A stretch of DNA of 64,000 nucleotides from Muricomes sp049840515 (GCA_049840515.1 JASGKW010000013.1:62001-126000); one strand, 5' to 3'; shown: positions 24,348-33,792, counted from the stretch's first letter. Made by a program: numbers and translations. The notes: generated by a model from the sequence alone, not told the origin.

Positions 24348-26282
24348 ATGATACTTGCATGTCATAATTTAAATAAATCTTTCGGCGACCAGCTTATTGT
24401 GCGGGACGGTTCTTTCCATATAGAGGACAGAGAGAAAGCCGCACTGGTTGGTGTAAATGGCGCCGGAAAATCTACGATACTAAAAATGATTATTAAAAGT
24501 GAACCCCTGGACAGCGGTGAGATTATACTGACCAGAGGCAAGACTCTGGGATATCTCGCCCAGCAGCAGAATCTTGGGGATAACCGCACTATTTATGAGG
24601 AAGTGAAAACCGCAAAAGCTCATATTATTGCACTGGAACAACAACTTCGCACCATCGAGAAAGAATTGAAATCCTTGAGCGGTGAAGAACTGCAGAGCAG
24701 GCTTGATACATACAACCGCCTGATGTCAGAATTTGAATCTCAAAACGGCTATGCCTACGAAAGTGAGCTGGTCGGTGTCTTAAAAGGGCTCGGGTTCCAG
24801 GAAGAGGACTTTGACAAGCAGACAGACACCCTCTCCGGAGGCCAGAAGACAAGAGTCTCTCTCGGCAAACTGCTTCTCACCAAACCAGATATTCTGCTTC
24901 TGGATGAGCCAACAAATCATCTGGACTTAAATTCCATCACATGGCTGGAAACTTATCTGATGAATTACCCAGGCGCCGTCCTCATTGTATCCCATGACAG
25001 GTTTTTCCTGAACAGAGTGGTCACAAAAGTGATTGAAATAGAAAATGGCTCCATGCACATGTATTCAGGCAATTATAAAGCTTACGCTGATAAAAAGCAG
25101 CAGCGCAGGGATACTATGATGAAAGAATATCTCAATCAGCAGAGAGAAATCAAGCACCAGGAAGCAGTCATTGAAAAACTGCGCCAGTTCAACAGGGAAA
25201 AGTCTATCCGCCGCGCGGAGAGCCGCGAAAAAATGTTAAATAAGATGACATTGGTGGACAAACCACAGGATGACCCAAGAGAAATTCATTTCTCACTTGA
25301 GCCATCTTTTATCAGCGGCAACGACGTTTTGAGCGTGGAGGAACTTTCAAAAAGTTTTGACAGTCAGATTTTATTTCAGGATGTCAGCTTTGAAATCAAG
25401 CGCGGTGAACATGTCGCTGTGATTGGCGATAATGGCACAGGAAAGACAACACTCCTGAAAATTTTGAACCAGGTACATCTGCCGGATGGCGGAAGTTTTA
25501 CACTTGGCTCAAAGGTGAAAATTGGCTATTACGACCAGGAGCACCATGTATTGCATGACAGCAAGAATATATTTGATGAGATTTCCGATGATTACCCAGA
25601 CCTGACCAATACCCAGATACGAAATACACTGGCTGCATTTCAATTTACCGGGGAAGACGTGTACAAGCGAATCGCAGATTTAAGCGGCGGCGAAAAGGGC
25701 CGGGTATCCCTCGCAAAGCTTATGCTCTCCGAGGCAAACTTTTTAATTCTGGATGAGCCCACAAACCATCTTGATATTACTTCCAAGGAAATCCTGGAAA
25801 AGGCTCTGAATGATTATACAGGCACTATTCTTTATGTGTCCCATGACCGTTATTTTATCAATCAGACGGCCACCCGGATTCTGGAACTTGTAAATCAGAC
25901 TTTTGTGAATTACATCGGTAATTATGATTATTATCTTGAAAAGAAAGAAGAACTCACGGCTGTTTACGCTTCCGCTCCAGCGGAATCTCCCTCTTCAGAC
26001 ACCATCGGCAAAACGCAGACAGAAACCGCTGCCGACGGAAAATTAAGCTGGCAGCAACAGAAGGAATTGCAGGCGAAGGAGCGGAAACGCCAGAGTGATT
26101 TAAAGAAAACAGAGGAGCGCATCGCCCTTCTGGAAGATAGAAATGCTGAAATTGATGAGCTTATGACCCACGAAGATGTATATTCTAATTCCGTAAAATG
26201 TCAGGAACTGGCTTTAGAAAAAGCAAAAAATACAGAGGAACTTGAAACACTCTATGAAGAGTGGGAAGCATTAGCAGAATAA
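24348..26282 (+). CDS. ABC-F family ATPase, YdiF/Uup-like
   Basis: A 644-residue protein with two ABC ATPase domains and no membrane segments. Domain 1 has Walker A GVNGAGKSTILK and signature LSGGQKTRVSLGKLLL. Domain 2 has GDNGTGKTTLLK and LSGGEKGRVSLAKLML; both have LLDEPTNHLD or ILDEPTNHLD. A basic interdomain linker lies around residues 240-310 (KKQQRRDTMMKEYLNQQREI), and a C-terminal coiled coil (about 565-640) resembles Uup/YdiF. ABC-F proteins act on the ribosome; some give antibiotic protection, others are housekeeping translation factors. The extended C-terminal coil and standard linker suggest the housekeeping YdiF group rather than a resistance factor, an inference only. Confidence 0.9.
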   Translation: MILACHNLNKSFGDQLIVRDGSFHIEDREKAALVGVNGAGKSTILKMIIKSEPLDSGEIILTRGKTLGYLAQQQNLGDNRTIYEEVKTAKAHIIALEQQLRTIEKELKSLSGEELQSRLDTYNRLMSEFESQNGYAYESELVGVLKGLGFQEEDFDKQTDTLSGGQKTRVSLGKLLLTKPDILLLDEPTNHLDLNSITWLETYLMNYPGAVLIVSHDRFFLNRVVTKVIEIENGSMHMYSGNYKAYADKKQQRRDTMMKEYLNQQREIKHQEAVIEKLRQFNREKSIRRAESREKMLNKMTLVDKPQDDPREIHFSLEPSFISGNDVLSVEELSKSFDSQILFQDVSFEIKRGEHVAVIGDNGTGKTTLLKILNQVHLPDGGSFTLGSKVKIGYYDQEHHVLHDSKNIFDEISDDYPDLTNTQIRNTLAAFQFTGEDVYKRIADLSGGEKGRVSLAKLMLSEANFLILDEPTNHLDITSKEILEKALNDYTGTILYVSHDRYFINQTATRILELVNQTFVNYIGNYDYYLEKKEELTAVYASAPAESPSSDTIGKTQTETAADGKLSWQQQKELQAKERKRQSDLKKTEERIALLEDRNAEIDELMTHEDVYSNSVKCQELALEKAKNTEELETLYEEWEALAE

Positions 26283-26283
26283 G

Positions 26284-26313
26284 GATGAGCAGGCAAAAAT
26301 TTGCCTGCTCATC
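26284..26313. terminator. Convergent hairpin terminator between the ABC-F gene and icd
   Basis: A perfect 14-bp inverted repeat (GATGAGCAGGCAAA and TTTGCCTGCTCATC) with a 2-nt loop lies between the stops of two convergent genes. T content after the stem is modest on both strands. Confidence 0.75.
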
Positions 26314-26319
26314 TGCTAT

Positions 26320-27516
26320 TTATAATCGTTCTGCAATTGCTTTAATAAACCCTTCGCTGGAGAGCACTGTCGGATTTGGAATGGTGGTAATCAGCGCCAA
26401 ATCTTTTGTCATGCTACCTGATTCAATGGTATCCAGGGTAGCTTTTTCCAGCCTGTCTGAAAATTCCATTAATTCCTGATTTCCGTCAAGTTCACCGCGC
26501 TTTCTTAAGGCCCCGCTCCATGCAAAAATCGTTGCTACAGAGTTCGTGGAAGTCTCCTCCCCTTTCAAGTGCTTGTAATAATGACGCTGAACAGTGCCAT
26601 GTGCCGCCTCATATTCATAATATCCATCCGGTGATACCAGCACTGAGGTCATCATTGCGAGAGAGCCAAAAGCTGAGGATACCATATCACTCATTACATC
26701 CCCGTCATAATTTTTACACGCCCAGATATATCCTCCCTCTGACTTCATAACACGGGCAACCGCATCATCAATCAGGGTGTAGAAATACTCAATCCCAGCC
26801 GCCTTGAACTGTTCATCATATTCTTTATCATAAATATCCTGGAAAATATCTTTAAATGTATGGTCATATTTCTTTGAGATTGTATCTTTCGTTGCAAACC
26901 ATAAATCCTGTTTTATATCCAGTGCATAGTTGAAGCAGCTTCTCGCAAAGCTCTCAATAGACTGGCTCACATTGTGCATTCCCTGCACAATTCCTGCCCC
27001 TGTAAAGTTATGCACAAGTTCCTTCGTCTGTGTTCCATCCTCCGCCGTGTAGACAAGCTCCACTTTCCCGGCTCCCGGTATTTTCATCTCAGAGCCTTTA
27101 TAGACATCACCATATGCATGTCTCGCAATGGTAATCGGCTTTTTCCAGTTTTTTACACATGGCTCAATTCCTTTTACAACAATAGGAGCACGGAAAACTG
27201 TTCCATCGAGAATTGCACGGATTGTTCCATTGGGACTTTTCCACATTTCTTTCAAGTCATATTCATCCATGCGCGCCGCATTAGGAGTGATTGTTGCACA
27301 TTTGACAGCCACCTTGTATTTCTTTGTAGCATTGGCAGAGTCTACTGTAATCTGATCATCTGTCTCATTTCTCTTCTCCAGGCCCAAATCATAATACTCC
27401 GTATTCAGTTCAATGTACGGCTCCAAAAGATTGTCTTTAATCATCTGCCAGAGAATTCTTGTCATCTCATCTCCGTCCATCTCAACAATAGGGGTGCTCA
27501 TCTTAATCTTCTCCAT
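26320..27516 (-). CDS. icd: NADP-dependent isocitrate dehydrogenase (eukaryotic-like subfamily)
   Basis: A 398-residue enzyme that converts isocitrate to 2-oxoglutarate and CO2 with NADPH formation. The sequence is of the homodimeric, eukaryotic-like type: STPIVEMDGDEMTRILWQMI at the N-terminus, then SPNGTIRAILDGTVFRAPI, and DVMSDMVSSAFGSLAMMTSV with the metal-binding Asp residues, and STNSVATIFAWSGALRKRGE. The start at 27516 follows AGGAGG by 5 nt. It overlaps the end of the GntR gene by 14 bp and is the last gene of a citrate synthase - gntR - icd operon. Confidence 0.95.
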   Translation of the reverse strand: MEKIKMSTPIVEMDGDEMTRILWQMIKDNLLEPYIELNTEYYDLGLEKRNETDDQITVDSANATKKYKVAVKCATITPNAARMDEYDLKEMWKSPNGTIRAILDGTVFRAPIVVKGIEPCVKNWKKPITIARHAYGDVYKGSEMKIPGAGKVELVYTAEDGTQTKELVHNFTGAGIVQGMHNVSQSIESFARSCFNYALDIKQDLWFATKDTISKKYDHTFKDIFQDIYDKEYDEQFKAAGIEYFYTLIDDAVARVMKSEGGYIWACKNYDGDVMSDMVSSAFGSLAMMTSVLVSPDGYYEYEAAHGTVQRHYYKHLKGEETSTNSVATIFAWSGALRKRGELDGNQELMEFSDRLEKATLDTIESGSMTKDLALITTIPNPTVLSSEGFIKAIAERL

Positions 27517-28189
27517 TTTGTCCTCCTGTCTGCTCATATTCTTGTTTTTTTAGGTTTTGTATAACATGCATAATATGCTCGTTAGCCAGCTGTTCTGCGA
27601 GGTCTGCATCCTTGTCACGGATTGCACGCAGTATCTGTTTATGCTCACGTATGGATTTTCTGGCACGTTCCTCCGAATCTACGGAGGACCTCCGAGTCAG
27701 CTGAACATATTTATGGAAGTCTGTCAGTACATGGCTGAGAATTTTGCTGTTGGAGGCCTCATATAAAACTGAATGAAACTTTCCGTCAAGCTCTGCCACC
27801 TGGTCTGCACTGACACCGCTCTCTTTTTTAATATGAAATTCAGAAAGCAGTATAATTTCATCCAGCTCATCCAACTGCTGTGCCGTAATGTTTTCTGTGG
27901 CCCACCGGGCACACAGTCCTTCCAGCATGGAGCGGATAATATAAATATCCCCCACATCCTTTGTGGTAATGCCGGTCACATAGGCGCCTTTGTTGGGAAC
28001 AATAGAAACCAGGCCTTCCAGCTCCAGCTGCCTGAGTGCCTCCCGCACAGGAGTCCGGCTCACTCCCAGTTCTTTTCCAATCGTATTTTCTCTGAGTTCA
28101 TCGTGTTCCTTATATGTCCCATTCAAGATATTTTCTCGAATTCGCTGAAAAACACGGCCGCTCAGAGAATGGTCCTGATATTCTTCCAT
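27503..28189 (-). CDS. GntR-family (FadR-type, FCD domain) transcriptional regulator
   Basis: A 228-residue regulator. The N-terminal GntR winged helix (RVFQRIRENILNGTY, IGKELGVSRTPVREALRQLE) is followed by an all-helical FCD ligand domain (DIYIIRSMLEGLCARWATEN, with His residues at FHSVLYEASNSKILSHVL) that often binds a metal plus an organic acid. It sits between the citrate synthase-like gene and icd in one transcript. A perfect 26-bp palindrome of the kind bound by this family overlaps the operon promoter. It is therefore probably an autoregulator of the 2-oxoglutarate branch, perhaps responding to citrate or a related acid. That ligand is a guess. Confidence 0.9.
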   Translation of the reverse strand: MEEYQDHSLSGRVFQRIRENILNGTYKEHDELRENTIGKELGVSRTPVREALRQLELEGLVSIVPNKGAYVTGITTKDVGDIYIIRSMLEGLCARWATENITAQQLDELDEIILLSEFHIKKESGVSADQVAELDGKFHSVLYEASNSKILSHVLTDFHKYVQLTRRSSVDSEERARKSIREHKQILRAIRDKDADLAEQLANEHIMHVIQNLKKQEYEQTGGQNGED

Positions 28190-28210
28190 TTTATTCTTAC
28201 TTCCTCCAAA

Positions 28211-29599
28211 TTAAAGAGTAATATTTAATTTGCTGCATACATCATCTATTTTAGCAATTAATTCACCATCTGTCAAAACTGTAACACGGCCATCTTCATA
28301 TTCTTTGTCCACCCACTCTTTAATTTCCTGGACAAGCTCTGAATTCTTATCTACCTGTTTTTCATCTGAAAGCTTATAGTATGCGTTAATCCAGTAAGCA
28401 ATACCTGCAACTCCAGATGTGTTGGACACTGAAACAAGCGCCGGACGGTTCAGGAATTTGTCTGTATCAAATATATTATAAATCTCTTCATTTTTCAGCA
28501 TACCATCCGCATGAATACCAGCTCTGGTTACATTAAAGTTTCTTCCCACAAATGGAGTTCTTGACGGAATGTGATATCCTATCTCTTTTTCATAATATTC
28601 CGCAAGTTCTGTAATCACAGTCGTATCCATGCCGTCCAGTGTGCCGCGCAGCTGTGCATATTCAAATACCATAGCCTCCAGAGGTGTATTTCCTGTGCGC
28701 TCTCCTATTCCAAACAAAGAACAGTTTACACCGGAAGAGCCATACAGCCACGCTGTAGTGGAATTATTGACCGCCTTATAGAAATCGTTATGTCCGTGGA
28801 ACTCTATCAGTTCACTTGGAACACCGGCATGTGTCATAAGACCGTAGATGATTCCAGGAATTGATCTTGGAATTACTGCTCCCGGGAAGTTTACTCCATA
28901 TCCCATTGTGTCACAGACACGGATTTTTACCGGAATCTGATATTCCTCCATCAGTTTCATCAGTTCCAGACAGAACGGAATAACAAAACCATATACATCG
29001 GCTCTTGTAATGTCTTCCAAGTGGCATCTTGGTTTTACACCTGTGTCCAGACATTCCCTTACCACAGACAAATAATGGTTCAACGCCTCTTTTCTTGTCA
29101 TTTTCAGTTTGTAAAAAATATGGTAATCAGAGCAGCTTACAAGAATTCCTGTCTCTTTTAATCCAATTTCCTTTACCATCTCAAAGTCTTTTTTATTTGC
29201 TCTTATCCAGCTTGTAACTTCAGGGAATTCATAACCTCTCTCCATACATTTATAAACTGCATCCCTGTCCTTCTTGCTGTACAAGAAAAACTCACTCTGT
29301 TTAATCTTTCCCTTTGGTCCGCCCAGTTTATGTAAATAATCAAATATTGTTACAATCTGTTCTGTTGTGTAAGGAGCCCTTGACTGCTGTCCGTCACGAA
29401 AAGTGGTATCTGTAATCCAGATTTCATCCGGCATATTGTGAGGTACGATTCTGTCATTGAAAGCAATCTTCGGGATTTCATCATAGCGGAATAAATTCCG
29501 GAACACATTAGGTGTAGCCACATCCACAAGTGGATACATGTGCTCTTCCAGCTCCAATAAATTTGTATGTTCGTTTAAAAAGACTTTTCTGTTTTCCAT
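28211..29599 (-). CDS. Probable Re-citrate synthase (HMGL/isopropylmalate synthase family)
   Basis: A 462-residue DRE-TIM metallolyase family enzyme. Visible are IWITDTTFRDGQQSRAPYTT with the catalytic Arg-Asp, the metal ligand motif IEFHGHNDFYKAVNNSTTAW, and GIGERTGNTPLEAMVFEYAQ. The family includes isopropylmalate, homocitrate, citramalate and anaerobic Re-citrate synthases. Cotranscription with icd, the absence of a Si-type citrate synthase here, and close resemblance as I remember it to clostridial Re-citrate synthases favour citrate formation from oxaloacetate and acetyl-CoA. 2-isopropylmalate synthase is the main alternative. It lacks the C-terminal leucine-binding regulatory domain expected of LeuA. 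The start at 29599 follows GAGGAG. Confidence 0.75.
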   Translation of the reverse strand: MENRKVFLNEHTNLLELEEHMYPLVDVATPNVFRNLFRYDEIPKIAFNDRIVPHNMPDEIWITDTTFRDGQQSRAPYTTEQIVTIFDYLHKLGGPKGKIKQSEFFLYSKKDRDAVYKCMERGYEFPEVTSWIRANKKDFEMVKEIGLKETGILVSCSDYHIFYKLKMTRKEALNHYLSVVRECLDTGVKPRCHLEDITRADVYGFVIPFCLELMKLMEEYQIPVKIRVCDTMGYGVNFPGAVIPRSIPGIIYGLMTHAGVPSELIEFHGHNDFYKAVNNSTTAWLYGSSGVNCSLFGIGERTGNTPLEAMVFEYAQLRGTLDGMDTTVITELAEYYEKEIGYHIPSRTPFVGRNFNVTRAGIHADGMLKNEEIYNIFDTDKFLNRPALVSVSNTSGVAGIAYWINAYYKLSDEKQVDKNSELVQEIKEWVDKEYEDGRVTVLTDGELIAKIDDVCSKLNITL

Positions 29600-29677
29600 A
29601 TTTTCTCCTCTTTCATAATACATTTCCTATTTTAAAATTCATTATTTTCCAAGAATTATCTTCCTGTTTTTGCATTC

Positions 29678-29713
29678 GTGTATAATTGTATACAATTATA
29701 CACTTTCTGTCAA
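29678..29713 (-). promoter_or_regulatory. Promoter overlapped by a 26-bp perfect palindrome (GntR operator)
   Basis: On the minus strand TTGACA (29708-29713) and TACAAT (29685-29690) have a 17-bp spacer. A perfect palindrome at 29678-29703 (half-site GTGTATAATTGTA) covers the spacer and -10 box. The core TTGTATACAA resembles operators of FadR-type GntR proteins, and such a regulator is the second gene of the operon. Confidence 0.8.
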
Positions 29714-29725
29714 TACATTTTATAG

Positions 29726-29795
29726 AAAAAAGGAGATGGAAGGTCAGAGTTCCGCACCGAAGTGTGGTCTTTCTGACACCCATCTCCTTTTTGTA
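29726..29795. terminator. Three-tier hairpin terminator after serA
   Basis: An outer stem AGGAGATGG with CCATCTCCT, a middle stem GGTCAGA with TCTGACA, and an inner CAC-TTCG-GTG tetraloop hairpin (minus-strand reading). Runs of T or A flank it on both sides, so it can terminate in either direction. It separates the serA end from the citrate synthase promoter. Confidence 0.75.
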
Positions 29796-29841
29796 TATAT
29801 GGTGAATAAAGTTAATCTGGGATTAAATATGTCTTTTCCGA

Positions 29842-31005
29842 TTACAGAATAATCCTTACTTTGAGTACACCCTCTATCCGGGCAATCTCTTCTTTTACGC
29901 TTTCTGCCACTTCTCCGTCCACATCAATCATCGTATAAGCATACTCCTTTTTGCTTTTATTAGCCAAAAGAGAGATATTCATACCCAATTTTGCGAGCAG
30001 AGATGTAAACTGACCTAACATGTTAGGAATATTGCAGTGCAGAATTGTAATTCTTGCGCCCTCTCCCTTTACTCCCATATCGCAGTCAGGATAGTTTACA
30101 GAATGTGTTATATTTCCGTTTTCCAGATAATCTATCACTTCTTTGACAGCCATCTTAGCACAGTTATCTTCTGATTCTTCTGTTGATGCTCCAAGGTGAG
30201 GAATTACAATGGCACCCTTTACTCCAACCATTTCATGGGTCGGGAAGTCTGTCACATAACACTTCACATTTCCAGATACAAGTGCATCCACCATATCTTC
30301 ACCATTTACCAGAATATCTCTTGCAAAGTTCAGGATTACCACATTTTTTTTCATCAGGCTGATTGTGTCCTTGTTAATCATACCCTTTGTATCTTCCAGT
30401 GCCGGGACATGGATTGTAATATAATCGCATTCTTTGTAAATTTCATCCACTGTCTTTGCATGATGAATACATCCAGAAAGTCTCCACGCTGAATCCACAG
30501 AAACATATGGGTCATATCCATATACTTCCATTCCCAGGTCTGTGGCAGTATTAGCTACCATAACGCCAATCGCTCCCAGACCAATTACTCCCAGCTTTTT
30601 ACCGTCCAGCTCGGTCCCTGCAAAAGCATTTTTCTTTTTCTCTGTTATTTTTGCAATGTCGCCCTCTTCCTCGTATTCCTGCACCCAGTTAATTCCGCCG
30701 ATAATATCACGTGCAGCGAGAAGCATACCCGCGATAACAAGCTCTTTTACACCATTGGCGTTGGCTCCCGGGGTATTAAATACTACAATTCCTTTGTCAG
30801 CACATTTATCCAGAGGAATATTGTTGACTCCCGCACCTGCCCTGGCGATTGCTTTTAAATTAGGTCCAAATTCCATATCATGCATTCCGGCACTTCTGAC
30901 CAGAATAGCATCCGCTTCTTCCGCATTTTCTGTCTTCACAAAATTCTCGTCAAACTTTTCTAATCCCACCTGAGCAATTGGATTCAGACAATTATATTTA
31001 TACAT
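29842..31005 (-). CDS. serA: D-3-phosphoglycerate dehydrogenase
   Basis: A 387-residue enzyme for the first step of serine synthesis, 3-phosphoglycerate to 3-phosphohydroxypyruvate with NAD. The Rossmann motif is VIGLGAIGVMVANTATDLGM. Catalytic Arg is in VILNFARDILVN and catalytic His in IPHLGASTEESEDNCAKMAV. A C-terminal ACT domain (ITILHCNIPNMLGQFTSLLA to ~387) suggests serine feedback control. It is shorter than E. coli SerA because the extra substrate-binding loop is reduced. Its ATG overlaps the serC stop (TAATG), so the two are translationally coupled. Confidence 0.95.
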   Translation of the reverse strand: MYKYNCLNPIAQVGLEKFDENFVKTENAEEADAILVRSAGMHDMEFGPNLKAIARAGAGVNNIPLDKCADKGIVVFNTPGANANGVKELVIAGMLLAARDIIGGINWVQEYEEEGDIAKITEKKKNAFAGTELDGKKLGVIGLGAIGVMVANTATDLGMEVYGYDPYVSVDSAWRLSGCIHHAKTVDEIYKECDYITIHVPALEDTKGMINKDTISLMKKNVVILNFARDILVNGEDMVDALVSGNVKCYVTDFPTHEMVGVKGAIVIPHLGASTEESEDNCAKMAVKEVIDYLENGNITHSVNYPDCDMGVKGEGARITILHCNIPNMLGQFTSLLAKLGMNISLLANKSKKEYAYTMIDVDGEVAESVKEEIARIEGVLKVRIIL

Positions 31006-32087
31006 TACAGGTTCTCCTCTTCAAACTTCTTCATAAATGCGACAAGTGCTTCCACACCTTCATAAGGCATAGCATTATAAATACTTGCACGCATACCGCC
31101 TACACTTCTGTGACCTTTCAGATTCTCGAACCCTGCAGCTTTTGCTTCTTTCACAAACTTTGCATCTAATTCCGCATCACCTGTGACAAAAGGTACATTC
31201 ATAAGAGAACGGTCCTTGGGCTCAACAGTTCCTTTGAACATTTTACTCTGATCCAGAAAATCATATAACAGTTTTGCTTTCTTTTCATTGCGCTCCTGTA
31301 TAACTTTCAGGCCGCCCATGTCTTTGAGCCATTTAAACACCTTGCCGCAGATGTAGATTCCATAAGCCGGAGGAGTATTGTAAAGAGATTTTTCGTCTGC
31401 ATGTATTTTGTATGTAAGCATAGTAGGTGTGCCCGGCAGGACATCCTCAGTAATCAGGTCTTCCCGGATGATAACAAGAACTACACCGGCAGGGCCTATG
31501 TTTTTCTGTACGCCCCCGTAAATCACTCCATATTTACTTACATCCACAGGTTCTGACAGAAAGCAGGAGGACATATCAGCCACCAGAACTTTTCCTTTTG
31601 TGTTCGGCAGTTCTTTAAACTTCGTGCCATAAATTGTGTTATTCTCACAAATATGCACATAATCTGCATCCTCTGAAATTGGAAGGTCTGAGCAGTCTGG
31701 GATATAAGAGAAGGTCTTATCCTCGGAAGATGCAATCTTATTTGCTTTTCCATATTTTGACGCCTCGAGGTAAGCCTTCTTTGCCCACTGCCCTGTCACA
31801 ATATAATCTGCCACTCTATTTTTCATTAAATTCATAGGAATCATAGCAAATTGCTGGGACGCTCCTCCCTGCAAAAACAGAACCTTATAATTGTCAGGAA
31901 TATTCATCAGTTCCCTCAAATCCGCCTCTGCTGTCTCAATAATTTCTTCATAAGCCTTGGAGCGGTGACTCATTTCCATAACCGACATTCCCGTCCCGTT
32001 GTAATCTAACATCTCCTCTGCCGCTGCCTTTAATACTTCTTCCGGTAATACTGCCGGTCCTGCTGAAAAATTGTACACTCTACCCAT
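31005..32087 (-). CDS. serC: Phosphoserine aminotransferase
   Basis: A complete 360-residue PLP enzyme that converts phosphohydroxypyruvate to phosphoserine using glutamate. Visible are RVYNFSAGPAVLPEEVLKAA, LFLQGGASQQFAMIPMN for the phosphate pocket, and the PLP lysine in YGGVQKNIGPAGVVLVI. The C-terminal HRSVGGMRASIYNAMPYEGV is diagnostic. It is joined to ilvB upstream with a 2-bp gap and to serA downstream by TAATG. Serine and branched-chain amino acid synthesis are thus encoded on one transcript here. Confidence 0.97.
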   Translation of the reverse strand: MGRVYNFSAGPAVLPEEVLKAAAEEMLDYNGTGMSVMEMSHRSKAYEEIIETAEADLRELMNIPDNYKVLFLQGGASQQFAMIPMNLMKNRVADYIVTGQWAKKAYLEASKYGKANKIASSEDKTFSYIPDCSDLPISEDADYVHICENNTIYGTKFKELPNTKGKVLVADMSSCFLSEPVDVSKYGVIYGGVQKNIGPAGVVLVIIREDLITEDVLPGTPTMLTYKIHADEKSLYNTPPAYGIYICGKVFKWLKDMGGLKVIQERNEKKAKLLYDFLDQSKMFKGTVEPKDRSLMNVPFVTGDAELDAKFVKEAKAAGFENLKGHRSVGGMRASIYNAMPYEGVEALVAFMKKFEEENL

Positions 32088-32089
32088 TT

Positions 32090-33781
32090 CTAATCCTCCC
32101 TGGATTTTTCCTTTAAATCATTCTCGTCAAATACATCGCTGATTGCCGCTCCCGGTGCCACCATAGGCCACACTTTCTCGTCGCAGTCAATCTGGCAGTC
32201 AATTACCACCGGTTTGTTCAGTTTAAGGGCACTTGCAAAAGCTTGCTCAAACTCTTCCCTGGTAGATGCCCTAAGACCCACTGCGCCCATCGCTTCTGCC
32301 AGTTTTACAAAGTCAACCGAATCATTTAATATAGTAGCGGAATACCTCTTTTCATAGAAAAGATTCTGCCACTGGCGCACCATTCCAAGAACATGGTTGT
32401 TCACCACCACCTGAATAATCGGTATCTGATGTCTGACCGCTGTGGCAATTTCATTCATATTCATGCGGAAACATCCATCCCCCGCAATATTTACTACCAG
32501 TTTATCTGGGCAGCCTGTCTTTGCTCCAAGGGCCGCCCCCAAACCATAACCCATAGTTCCCAGACCTCCTGATGTAAGGAAGGTGCGGGGCTTTGTATAT
32601 CGATAAAATTGTGCCGCCCACATCTGATGCTGTCCGACCTCTGTGACAATCAAAGCTTCCCCTTTTGTCTGTCTGTAAATCTCTTCCACTACAAAGGGGC
32701 CTGCCAGCACATCCATATGATAGCGCAGCGGATATTTCTCCTTGTATTCCTGTATCTGTTTCATCCACTGGGGATGAGACTGCTGGCTCAGTTTCTCGTT
32801 GACCCGTTTCAATGTCTCTTTGATATCTCCCGCAACTCCAGCGGTAATAATCACATTTTTGTTCATCTCAGCTACATCAATATCAAACTGCAATATTTTT
32901 GCATTCTTTGCAAATTTCTTTGCATTTCCGGTAACCCGGTCGCTGAACCGTGCGCCAAGTACGATCAGAAGATCACACTCACTGACCCCATAGTTGGAGG
33001 TCTTTGTTCCATGCATTCCCAGCATTCCGGTATATCTTTCGTCTGTGCCCGGAAATCCGCCCTTTCCCATCAGAGTGTCTGCGACAGGCGCATCCACCTT
33101 GTTTACAAACTCCAGCACTTCCTCACTGGCGTCTGAGAGGACTGCTCCTCCTCCCACAAAAATATATGGGCGTTTTGCCTTGTTTATCATAGAAACTGCC
33201 ACATCAATCTCTTCTTTGGAGATTTTGGACACATCCGACACCACCGGCTCTATCTCCACTGCACTGTAATCTGTCTTGTGTTCTGTGATATCTTTGGGGA
33301 TATCAATAAGAACCGGGCCAGGACGTCCTGTCTGCGCGATACGGAAAGCACTGCGGATTGTTTCTGCCAGATCCGCCACATCGTTTACAATATAATTGTG
33401 CTTTGTGATAGGCATTGTGATTCCCGTAATATCAATCTCCTGAAAACTGTCTTTTCCCAAAAGAGCCGCCCCCACATTGCAGGTAATCGCTACAACCGGA
33501 ATCGAATCCATGTATGCCGTGGCAATCCCCGTCACCAGATTTGTTGCCCCCGGACCGCTGGTGGCAAAACACACGCCAACCTTTCCCGTCGCTCTCGCAT
33601 ATCCATCCGCCGCGTGGGATGCCCCCTGCTCATGTGAGGTCAGGATATGTCTGATTTCATGGCTATGTTTATATAAAGCATCGTATACATTTAAGATTGC
33701 ACCGCCTGGAAATCCGAAAACAGTATCTACCCCCTGCTCTTTCAGACACTCAATAACAATCTCTGCTCCAGATATATGCAT
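32090..33781 (-). CDS. ilvB: Acetolactate synthase large (catalytic) subunit
   Basis: A 563-residue ThDP/FAD enzyme that makes 2-acetolactate or 2-aceto-2-hydroxybutyrate, the first common step to valine, isoleucine and leucine. Visible are FGFPGGAILNVYDALY, the catalytic Glu in LTSHEQGASHAADGYARATG, and the ThDP motif NIAGDGCFRMNMNEIATAVR. No small regulatory subunit (ilvN) gene follows; it must be elsewhere or the large subunit acts alone. Of two adjacent ATGs (33784 and 33781) the second is 7 nt from AGGAGG. It lies 11 bp after ilvD. Confidence 0.96.
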   Translation of the reverse strand: MHISGAEIVIECLKEQGVDTVFGFPGGAILNVYDALYKHSHEIRHILTSHEQGASHAADGYARATGKVGVCFATSGPGATNLVTGIATAYMDSIPVVAITCNVGAALLGKDSFQEIDITGITMPITKHNYIVNDVADLAETIRSAFRIAQTGRPGPVLIDIPKDITEHKTDYSAVEIEPVVSDVSKISKEEIDVAVSMINKAKRPYIFVGGGAVLSDASEEVLEFVNKVDAPVADTLMGKGGFPGTDERYTGMLGMHGTKTSNYGVSECDLLIVLGARFSDRVTGNAKKFAKNAKILQFDIDVAEMNKNVIITAGVAGDIKETLKRVNEKLSQQSHPQWMKQIQEYKEKYPLRYHMDVLAGPFVVEEIYRQTKGEALIVTEVGQHQMWAAQFYRYTKPRTFLTSGGLGTMGYGLGAALGAKTGCPDKLVVNIAGDGCFRMNMNEIATAVRHQIPIIQVVVNNHVLGMVRQWQNLFYEKRYSATILNDSVDFVKLAEAMGAVGLRASTREEFEQAFASALKLNKPVVIDCQIDCDEKVWPMVAPGAAISDVFDENDLKEKSRED

Positions 33782-33792
33782 CATAAAACCTC

